Shown in pieces: positions 32,503-41,781 of a DNA stretch of 64,000 nucleotides; position 1 is the first letter of the stretch, and each line of letters begins with the position of its first letter. A program made the position numbers and the translations under genes. Source of the DNA: Caprella mutica (Eukaryota > Arthropoda > Malacostraca > Amphipoda > Caprellidae); NCBI GenBank assembly GCA_947561585.1, contig CANNZV010001053.1:35910-99909 (forward strand), in the 5' to 3' direction. Below the pieces are notes generated by a model. That model was not told where the DNA came from and made no database searches. It worked only from the letters and a program-made list of their open reading frames with translations.

Positions 32503-33022
32503 CGGGGTACGGTCAAGAGCCCCCCCCCCGGTCAAGAGCCCCCCCGGTCATGAGCCCCCCCGGTCATGAGCCCCCCTAGGTCATAAGACCCCCCTCCATG
32601 TTTTTTTAATCCTTATTTACATAGTTAAACAAATGAAGAACTACTTAGATAGAAATAACTGAGAGTTGCTAAAGTAGTTTGTTGTATCCGCTAGATTGTT
32701 GTACTGCACACTTCATGATTGTTTAATGACCTGGCAGGGGGGTTCGGGGGGCGGCACGCCCACCCGATATACATATATTTTATGTCTAATCAGTAATGAA
32801 CTACAAAAGTGTCAATAAGGATTAAATAATATAGGTAAATAAGGATTTAAAAACAGGGGGGCTCGTGACCGGGGGGGCTCATGACCGGGGGGGCTCATGA
32901 CCGGGGGGGCTTATGACCTAGGGGGGCTCATGACCGGAGGGGCTCTTGACCGGGGGGGCTTATGACCGGGGGGGCTCTTGACCGGGGAGGCTCTTGACCG
33001 GGGAGGCTTATGACCTACACCC
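32503..33022. mobile_element. Foldback-like element, core copy 5, GGTCATGAGCCCCCC arrays, perfect 8-bp TSD
   Basis: Exact TCGTAGAT duplications at 32495-32502 and 33023-33030. The left array (32510-32590) and the inverted right array (32860-33015) use the same 16-17-bp units as the element at 22581. Core 32660-32785: TAGTTTGTTGTATCCGCTAG, TGCACACTTCATGATTG, GACCTGGCAGGGGGGTTC, then GGGGGGCGGCACGCC. Ends are CGGGGTACGGTCAAGAG and CTTATGACCTACACCC. Confidence 0.9.
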
Positions 33023-33119
33023 TCGTAGATCATGATACTGATAGGTCTATCAAAATATTTGGTTCTTATTTTTTCATGTTTAAAAAATCAAATCAAATTC
33101 AGTGTAAATGATCGCTTTT

Positions 33120-33290
33120 AAATGATCTTTATCTTCTAATAAACTGGTTCCCGGATAATTTTCAACCGTCCCACCAAATTTGGATGAATAGTTTTTGAGT
33201 TATGCGAATAGGAAGATGATAAATAAATAAATAAATAAATGCCGCCTAAAATATAACCTTTGCATTCTGTGAAGGTAATAAGAACAATCA
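33120..33290 (+). mobile_element. RTE-like LINE 3' tail fragment
   Basis: CAACCGTCCCACCAAATTTG, TTTTTGAGTTATGCGAATAG, five ATAA repeats, then ATGCCGCC and AACCTTTGCATTCTGTGAAG. Ends in the AAGGTAAT expected of these tails. Confidence 0.6.
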
Positions 33291-35750
33291 AAGTCAATGA
33301 TAGAGCTAAATAGCTCTTAATGATAAGTACTAACAGATAGCAAATACGTGCAATAAAATTGGCGCCCCAAAACAAAGTGACTACAGAGACACTAGCGATG
33401 AATAAGCTATTGTTTGAACAATGGCTAAAATGAACCCTTTCTGTATACTACTTAGCGGTATATAAGCTCCACTTTGATGGGTAACTACGTAGCTAAGGAA
33501 CCCTGTGAACATGTGCAATGAGAGATAAAAATATATTGGGATATATTTTTGAAAAAGGATATCCAAAAAATAAAAGCGATTAAAAAAAATCAAATAAAAA
33601 ATAAAGTAACCAAATAAAAATAACTAAAATTAAACCAAACTATCAGGAGAAATATATTTCGGAAAGAAATGTATATGTACAAATTTCTAAGTCTAAAAAA
33701 ATATTTTATACTCAATATAATCAAGTAGCATTTATTAAAAGTTTATATATTCCCATTTAAAGCAAGAAGAATAAAAATTGGCTGCTAGTAATTTTTTAGT
33801 AAAGTATTTAAATGAGATTTAATATAAATAATAAATATGATTCCATTATAACATTATTTGCATTTTTTATCGCAATGAAGACAATTCTTTTTTATATTGT
33901 GTGTTCTTCTAAAAAAGTCTTCCAGCAAGTCCAATCTTCTGATATTTTATCTATTTGGAAATTATTTAGTTGGCGGCAAATTTTGCAGTTGTTTTCATCA
34001 ATTCTAGCTTCCATTTCTGATATTTTTTATTCAATAACTAGTGTACTTTCCCGTTAAAAATAACAGGTTATCACCAATACCAATTTATTACCCTTTATTA
34101 GGTTACTTTTATTGAATTCAATTAAAATTGAATTTTCTGCATAGTCTGCAAAAACTAAATAAAAACAGGGGAATGTGAATATCAAGTCAATATATTCCCG
34201 TGCGTATCATAGTTACATTCTTCATGTTTAATACCCATCGTGTAAAAGCAGACACCAAATAAATAAACACACTAAGGAATTTATTAGTATAGATTAATTA
34301 TATTTTCCAAACGATTTATTGTCATATTTTTTACTCGCGACAGTTGGCAAGATACGGATAGCTACACAATAATTAATGCACAAATTATTAATTATTTAAA
34401 TATTTAGTTTTGTTAACATGTACTTAAAAAAAAGGAACAAAATTTACTAGCAACCTAGCTACAACACGCTAATGTAGGTTACTAGTAGTAATATGCACGG
34501 AACCTACTACAGCGTGTCGGACCCTCCACACACGCTGTTCTAAGAATTTACCTAAAAATTACTTAGTTTTCAAAGAAAATTTAAGAAAAGTTTTTGAGTA
34601 GTTTAAACTATGTAATTTATTAATAAATTACAAACTCATTATTTAAACCAGAACAAATAAATTATAATTTAAAAGGAGTATCTTTATTAGTTTGAGAGGT
34701 AACGTATAGATCATTATAGATTTAGCTGGCACATTAAAATGCTACTACGGTTACTTAGTACTTTCAAATCGATACCATTACAGTTCGGTGAAAAGAATGC
34801 ACAATATTTAAATTTTTTGCCTTGTATGTACAAAGTGATTAATTAAAACAGTTTCTGTTAATTTAATCCATCTAATGAGAATATTTTAAATAGTGTTATA
34901 AAAGTTATATTGGTGGGATTTTAACGGTAGGTTTTAAAAGTTAAACAATGAAATGAATAAAAAATGTATTGAAGTTTGATTAATTTTTCAGTGTTTTTTA
35001 TTTTAATTCTGTTGTTCATGATACTATGTTAGACCAAATGTCTAAAATAAATATTGAATAAATTAGACCCAATTCAAAATAGAATAATTTTAATATAGCA
35101 ATTTTGTAACTGAAATGAGGCAAAAAATTATCGTATTTAAGGCAATTATATTTTTTATTGCAAACACACATGATTTTTAAAAGAATCTATTTGAGATTTA
35201 CGACTATTATACAATATTTTCCTTTAAAAACTGTAGGAAAAAAAATTCTCTAGTGTATAAATTCCTTAATTCTTTTAAATAAAAATACCGCACGGGTGAT
35301 AAACTGTGCTCGATCTGGAAATTATTGGGGTTGGAAAATTGAAATTTTATCTTTGAAAAAATATATACAATATAAAAAAATGAAGCATTTAAAAAAATAT
35401 ATACTTATTTAAATTGATATCCTGTTCATAAGTTTTAGTATATAATATCTATAATTCATCACACAAAACACAATAGAAACATGGAAAATATTAATTTATG
35501 ATATAAATATTTCCTTTGAGTTCTATTAAAATAATATAAATTTCCTCATCAAAAATTCTGAATGATCATTTTACTCGTTATTTTCTAGTTCACATTTTAT
35601 ATTATAGTTATAATCCTTTCCCTTTTTCATTTAGAATATACAGAGGAGTTCACAGGGTCTGGTTACCAGAAGGGTAATAATTACAGTACCTCTTCCTTTC
35701 CCTCTTTTTCTGGAGGGTATAATTAGGTAAACTTTCCCTTTGCTCTAAAA
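33291..35750. other. AT-rich intergenic, nothing recognised
   Basis: Open frames at 33381-33593, 33812-34057 and others are low-complexity and show no family features. No inverted ends found apart from weak AT palindromes. Confidence 0.3.
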
Positions 35751-35756
35751 ATAAAA

Positions 35757-36075
35757 TACAGTTTGTTTGTTAGGCTTGATGTTACTTTATAATCTACGGC
35801 ATATATTATGTGATGTTATAATCTAAGGCTTAATAATATAATATATTTTAATTTATTTATATGCATGCATCATTGCATGACGTCATAGTCTGACACAAAT
35901 TCAAATCTTTATTGGATAAAAATAAAAACTCTGTTTGTTTGTTAGGCTTGAAGTTATAATCTAGGCCCTAGGGCATATATTATGACGTTATAGTATAAGG
36001 CTTGATAATATAATATGATAGAATAGAATATAATTTATAGAAATGCGTGATGTCATAATCTGACACAAGTATGAT
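35757..36075. repeat. Two imperfect direct copies, period about 170 bp
   Basis: Each copy runs CTGTTTGTTTGTTAGGCTTG (or CAGTTTG...), GGCATATATTATG, AAGGCTTRATAATATAATAT, then TGACGTCATAGTCTGACAC / TGATGTCATAATCTGACAC. First from 35757, second from 35929. Confidence 0.8.
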
Positions 36076-36140
36076 AACTATGTCGTCAAAATACATAGAG
36101 TTATGATAAACTACTCTAGAGAGAGGAAGTGTTGCAGCGA

Positions 36141-36285
36141 TTGCAGGACGCTAAGGAAGACGGTGTTAAACCTTATTTTGTTTCAGTTATTTTATTTCTC
36201 CATTAAATTTTGTTTCATTTCTCCATTAAACTGACGCCAGATTGCCAGTCACGTGAAGACAAAATAAGGATTTTAGCGTCCTGCA
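36141..36285. mobile_element. MITE with ends TTGCAGGACGCTAA
   Basis: TTGCAGGACGCTAA at 36141 and TTAGCGTCCTGCAA ending at 36285 are perfect inverted ends; the pairing continues through CCTTATTTTGT / ACAAAATAAGG. TTTCTCCATTAAA occurs twice inside. Confidence 0.8.
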
Positions 36286-36364
36286 AGACGCGATATTATT
36301 TTGGCCACTGACTCACCACTTGTCAAAATATAATATGGCATTATATACTCCAATAATTGGCATG

Positions 36365-36486
36365 ATAAATCCCTGCAGGTATCGTGGATACAAAAATATA
36401 ATAAAAGTTAAATAATAATTATAAAACTTTTCCTCATATGATCGCAAATGTGGAACCGTTCGATAACTAGGAACCTACCCACCCTA
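36365..36486. mobile_element. GGGTAAG-family MITE, right half
   Basis: Only the right end is clear: CATATGATCGCAAATGTGGA, ACCGTTCGATAACTAGGAAC, CTACCC. GATAAATCCCTGCAGGTATC on the left resembles the internal palindromes of copies 28226 and 48140. Confidence 0.6.
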
Positions 36487-36954
36487 TTTCTTCCAAAGAG
36501 GCTTTATGAAAAGGCAGCCATTAGATATATCTGGGTCATCTTTTCAGAGAAAATAATATGGTTTTTCATACACTGGCTTTCAGTATATTGGGTATGAAAG
36601 GGACCAATATATATACCTTTTATAAAGGGACTACCTAATAAATGCCTTTCTCTATCAATTGATATATATATATATTATATTGGCCCGCATAATACATGAA
36701 TAAACTACCAAAAGCAAGTCAAATAATTATCATATTAATCTAAAAACCATTTGCATTATTTATAATTAGGTGTAGATTAGTTGGATATGGAAAAGCTTAT
36801 ATCAGTAATAGATCCTGGTTCATGAATAATAATTAAAAATATATTACTGTTAAGTTCTTATCTAACTTTTATAATGATGTTAAAAAATTGGATGAAAAAG
36901 TGAAATGATTTATTATTGATTTTTATTACCATAAGTCGTATCACTGACGTCAAA

Positions 36955-37075
36955 AGGAAATAAAATACAAGGGACTGGACACAAGCAGTCAGAAAGGAAA
37001 GTGGCTCTATGAGCAAAGTCATCCAAAGTCATTCGGTAGGAATGCTCATGGATGCAGAAAAGCTACCATAAAAAA
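36955..37075 (+). repeat. Dispersed SINE-like repeat, copy A
   Basis: GACGTCAAAAGGAAATAAAA, TACAAGGGACTGGACACAAG, CAGTCAGAAAGGAAAGTGGC, then TGCTCATGGATGCAGAAAAG. Shares this order with 41450-41640 and 48598-48718. No tRNA promoter boxes seen. Confidence 0.75.
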
Positions 37076-37339
37076 GGATATCTTGAAGATATTATATTTC
37101 TCAATATCAAGACCTAAATAAAATGTTCGAATGTCGTTTACATTGTTCCGATAATTTATCTAGAGATAATTTATTTATCGGAACGAAATTTGTTATGGCG
37201 GAACAAAGAAACGAAACATCGGTATTTTTAGACTGGCTCGATAAATAGATTATGCTATAAATAATGAAACAGAAACAAGGTGAAATAAACAATGCGCTGC
37301 TAGTAGTAAAGGAACATAGAAAATAACTAACTAAATAGT

Positions 37340-37597
37340 AGGGTAAGTTCCAAGTTATCGGACAGTTCCACATTTTCAATCGTATAAGAAAAAATATATA
37401 ATATAATTACTATTTAAGTTTTATTTCAATTGGTAGAATGGTTACGAATTAGATAACGAGTTAAAATATCCATTATAAAAAGTGTCGGTAAATTCCTAAT
37501 TCACGTACCTATCATTTAGGGACGTGAATTAGGAATTTACCGAAGTTTCCTTCATGATCGAAAATGTGGAGCTGACCGATAACTTGAAACCAACCCA
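37340..37597. mobile_element. GGGTAAG-family MITE with an internal 21-bp palindrome
   Basis: Left AGGGTAAGTTCCAAGTTATC then GACAGTTCCACATTTTCAAT; right ATGATCGAAAATGTGGAGC then GATAACTTGAAACCAACCC. Inside, CGGTAAATTCCTAATTCACG (37486) and its exact inverse (to 37542) form a 21-bp-arm hairpin with a 15-nt loop. Confidence 0.9.
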
Positions 37598-38261
37598 ATG
37601 GCAATTTCTTAGAATATCTTTTTTTCAACATTAATGAACCTGTTGAAATAATATAGGAAAAAAATTCATTATTTCAATTGATTATTAATTAGTAATATAT
37701 ATCGAATTAAATAAAATTTTGCTTGCTTCATATTTTTATTGCTTTAATGTTATCATGATATGAATATCAATATTATAATATTATATTTTACCCTTTTGAT
37801 AAGAAGATAATATCTTAATACGATACGAATAAAACTATACTTTCATTTAGTTTTGAAAAAACTATAGAATAAACAGATATAAATTCATAAATAGTACTCG
37901 AAGTAGTTACCTCAAACGTGAGAAAATGGAATAATTTTTTTTATTTTGTTGTAAATTTAAGTACTTCATTTAGTTTTAATAATCCTGCAACAATTAACAC
38001 ATACCTGAATAAATAAAATATATATATTTGCTAGTTAATATGAGAATCCTCAATAGTATTTTAAACCCTAAATTGAAAATAAACTAGTGTATTTTCCCGT
38101 TAATAATAACAGTTTCGGTATAGTTTTATTATTGGTCTAACTGAACAGTTTACATATGGACCGTGTCCCCAGATTAAGTTATTTATTATTAATGACTATT
38201 ATAATATACCCTGCAGTGTTCAAAATCATTTTCGAATAATTTATTAGATAAAACTGGTTTA

Positions 38262-38400
38262 TTTAAGCCACCATTTATAAATGACCTTGACCATCCAATA
38301 ATTTGACCAAAATCTAACCAAATGGTTCCTTGATATTGACCAATCGTCCCACCAATTTTCAGACAATTTGGTTGAATACTTTTTGACCATTCACAAAATA
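38262..38400 (+). mobile_element. RTE-like LINE 3' tail fragment
   Basis: ATGACCTTGACCATCCAATA, TCTAACCAAATGGTTCCTTG, GACCAATCGTCCCACC, CAATTTGGTTGAATACTTTT. A second, inverted copy lies at 38700-38870. Confidence 0.55.
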
Positions 38401-38549
38401 AATAAATTTCTATGTAAAATCCTATTCTCAGTATAATGTAAACATCTTTCAAACTTTTCCCTCTAGCTACCACTAGAAGAAAATACAATGCATTAATAGG
38501 TTCAAGCAAGGAAGAAGGAATAATAAAGAACACACGGTATGCAGAATGA

Positions 38550-38641
38550 GATCACGTGATTGATCAGACACTAGGAACACTCCTATGTCCTACTTGATCA
38601 CGTGATTAATCACACCTAAGGAATGATCACGTGATTGATCA
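38550..38641. repeat. Three TGATCACGTGATTGATCA words in 92 bp
   Basis: GATCACGTGATTGATCA (38550), TGATCACGTGATTAATCA (38595) and TGATCACGTGATTGATCA (38624). Each centres on CACGTG, the E-box of bHLH factors, inside a longer palindrome ATCACGTGAT. May be a repeat or a binding cluster; no gene start is adjacent. Confidence 0.85.
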
Positions 38642-38699
38642 AGACTATGGGAGGACAACTTCGCTAAATTGCGGAAGATTTTGTTTTAATCGAAGTTAT

Positions 38700-38870
38700 T
38701 TGTAATCTTAAACCAAATTGCATGGAATTTGATGGGACGACTGTTCAGTATCCAGGAATCATTTAGTTAGATTTTGGGAGTGATCGGGTGAAACATCAAG
38801 GTCACAAAAAGATCAAATCCATCAAAAAATTTTAGCAGCAGTGAAGGTATGCGCTCTACGATTGAGTGAC
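38700..38870 (-). mobile_element. RTE-like LINE 3' tail fragment, inverted
   Basis: AAACCAAATTGCATGGAATTTGATGGGACGA-type phrasing (split here as ACCAAATTGCATGGAATTTG and TGGGACGACTG), then AACATCAAGGTCACAAAAAG. It is the reverse of the 38262 copy, so the two form a loose inverted pair around the E-box words. Confidence 0.5.
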
Positions 38871-39790
38871 CGTTCTAGTTGAAAATATATTCAACATACT
38901 GAAAAAAATCTACCAATGATTCATTTTAAGTCAAGTATTTTATGAATTTAGTAGTAACATTAAATATATTTACCAATAAATAAAGTAATAATTTAATTGA
39001 TTCAAATTCTGTATTTAGTAATTAAAATATGGGAGTAATTACCGTAGACTTTTCAACATAATCAGAAACTCGAAAGGTAACATCAAAGCATTAAAATTAA
39101 TAAATTAACTAATTGGATTAATTAATTAACCTATTTAATTTAGAGACATGAACTAGGAATTTTTCAAATATTTAACTAAAATATTTATAAATAAAAATAA
39201 ACGGGTATTAACCTAAAATTGAACTTATAAATCTATAGGTTTTATCTTTGAAAATAACTTAGAGCTTGTTTTGATTACTTATGGTGCATAAAATTTGATT
39301 AATATTCATCAAATTAATCTTCTTATCGTATTAATCTTCATCAAATTACATTAATCTTCATCGGATTAATAAAATATATCAATTAGTTTCATCAGATAAA
39401 TTGAATTATAATATTATAATAATAAACCAAATTACATTAATCTTCTTCAGACTAATCAATTGACTATAATCTTCCTATTAATCCATTAAATTAATCCCTA
39501 TTTTACTTACTATTGGTGTAGATTTTCTCACAGCTGACTGTATATTTTGGGCAGCCATTTTAATTACTTATTTTACTATTACTTGCAATTTACCTATACA
39601 CTTTTTATCACAATTTAACTAGACTATAAATGCATTATCTGAAAAAAAAACAATATCATTTACACGAAAAAAAAGTAAAAATGTATAATTTGAATAAAAA
39701 TGTTTAATTATCAATTCATTAATTAAGGAATGTTTGATTTATTTTCTAATGAAAAAAAATAGTTTTTCAATTTTGTTTCTCTGAAATGTT
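38871..39790. other. AT-rich intergenic, nothing firm
   Basis: 39290-39490 has repeated ATTAATCTTCATCAAATTA words (about six imperfect units). No gene seen. Confidence 0.4.
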
Positions 39791-39796
39791 TTTGTT

Positions 39797-40263
39797 CTGC
39801 GCCATTTGCCGATTTGCGCAATTTCGAGAATGCTCTGCGCGTTTTGAAGATAATTGAAAATGCGTAACAATCTCGAGATTGTGCAAGGCAGGTAAAGGGT
39901 ATGAAGCAGGACCAACAGTGATGGAGTAGATAATCAATTATTTATGCATTTAATAGGTCCATTTCATCAAAATATGATAGTTAAAGCTATACATAATAAC
40001 TTGGTAATATATTGGTAATTAAGCTTGAGTTAGTTACTAAAAGAAAAATTGAACAAAACTGGTATTTTAATTTTACTGAGATACCAAACACTCTACCAAA
40101 CATTTGGAATCAACCTCCTTTGTTTTTAATGCAAAAATATCGTCTTTTAAATTAATAAAATTAAAAAAAACTTTCCATAAAATAACATACTATTACTTGC
40201 GAGTATGAGATGCGCAGCGCATTCTCAAGATTGTGCAAAATCTGCAAATTGCGCGGAGCATAT
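39797..40263. mobile_element. MITE with CTGCGCCATTTGCCGATTTG ends
   Basis: Left TCTGCGCCATTTGCCGATTT, GCGCAATTTCGAGAATGC, TCTGCGC; right GCGCAGCGCATTCTCAAGAT, TGTGCAAAATCTGCAAATTG, CGCGGAGCA. About 45 paired bases per side. Related ends at 55016-55446. Confidence 0.8.
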
Positions 40264-40429
40264 ATAGGGTAAATCATCAATTACCAGATGTGAATTAAAT
40301 ACATGAGTAACACTGTTCTCTCCACAATGAAAATATTTCAGTATTTTGATGTTATTTTTATTGATAAGTAACCGACAGTAATATAAAAGAGAAGAAAAAT
40401 ATTTATAATGATAAAATACATTTACATAT

Positions 40430-40534
40430 GAACAGAACAGTGAACAGAACTATGAACAGAACAATGAACAGAACAGTGAACAGAACAGTGAACAGAACAA
40501 TGAACAGAACAGTGAACAGAACAGTGAACAGAAC
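40430..40534. repeat. 12-bp array GAACAGAACAGT
   Basis: Eight or so units, GAACAGAACAGT or GAACAGAACAAT, nearly perfect. Same unit as 41088-41440 and 44410-44485. Confidence 0.95.
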
Positions 40535-41087
40535 GGTTATTGAACATAGATTGTAATTATATTTGGCCGCAATTTAAATGAAAAGACAGTTTCCTTCAGA
40601 ATAAATCTTCTAGTTTCATTTAAGTACTTTATATTGGTTCGTTACAATTAAGAAGGAATAAATAAACTCCAGTTCCGAATAATTGGACTAATTGTAATTT
40701 CAGTTCTTTCAGTAACGCAGTTTGAAGTATGACACACTAGTTATGATAAGAATCAATTTACCGCGATTACTTATTCTTTGAGTTCGTAATCACTTCCCAG
40801 TAGGATAGGAAGACATTTTCTCTGGTTACTTACCGGAGCGGCTAGATCAGATTAAGAACCTAGTATTAACGGGAGACGTAATATTTATAGTAAGACGATT
40901 ACAGGCACGCCTCGGATAACCTTCGAGTGAAGGTGAGTGAAGGTTGTCTTATCCGGAAAAAATTTAACAAAATATTATTTTAAAAATCTTTACAAGATGG
41001 AAAAAACTCTAAAAAAATATGATTTTGATTATTCTAGGCGGAAATTTTTTGGAAATATTTATGATGATAAAGTACATTTAAATATGA

Positions 41088-41440
41088 ACAAACAGTGAAT
41101 GGAACAAAGAACAGAGCAGTGAATAGAGCAATGAGGAAAACAGTGAACAAAAAAATGAACAAAACAGAGAACAGAACAATGAAAAAACAGTTAACAGAAA
41201 AATGAAAAAAAAACAGTGAACAAAACAATGAACAAAATCTATGAACAAAACAGAGAACAGAACAATGAAAAACAGAGAACAGAACAATGAAAAAACAGTG
41301 AACAAAAAACTATGAACAAAACAGTGAACAGAACAATGAAGAAAACAGTGAACAAAACAATGAACAAAAAACTAAGAACAAAACAATGAACAAAACAGAA
41401 ACAGAGAACAAAACAATCAACAGAACAATGAACAAAACAG
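41088..41440. repeat. Degenerate 12-bp GAACA array
   Basis: Imperfect units of GAACAAAACAGT / GAACAGAACAAT. Long minus-strand open frames here (FSLFCSLF... composition) arise from the 12-bp period. Confidence 0.9.
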
Positions 41441-41449
41441 TAATTAATT

Positions 41450-41640
41450 TAGTAGGGGTTTAACGTCTGCTTCAGAACCAAAGGCCATATCGCTGACGTC
41501 AAAAGGAAATAAGTACAAGGGACTGGAAGAAGCAGACAGAGAGGAAATTGGCTCCATGAACAAAGTCACTTACCACCGTCAGTGACAATGCTCATGGATG
41601 CAGAAAAGATACTCCGTGACTGCAGTCACTTACCAAAGTA
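41450..41640 (+). repeat. Dispersed SINE-like repeat, copy B (longest)
   Basis: GGGGTTTAACGTCTGCTTCA, AACCAAAGGCCATATCGCTG, ACGTCAAAAGGAAATAAGTA, CAAGGGACTGGAAGAAGCAG, GGCTCCATGAACAAAGTCAC, then TGCTCATGGATGCAGAAAAG. Confidence 0.8.
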
Positions 41641-41781
41641 GGGGAGATTTTGCTCTAAGATCACCTTTTGTGGGGAAAAAAATAGTAACAAGCTAAATTT
41701 GGTCCAGACCTCCCATATAGTATGCAGATTAACCAAAAAAAAGCGCCATCGATTGGACATTTGGAAACCTCATTTTCAGAT

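Noticed and set aside
41034..41305. Minus-strand frames rich in FSLFCSLF as membrane proteins
   Set aside because: Composition comes entirely from the 12-bp GAACA array.
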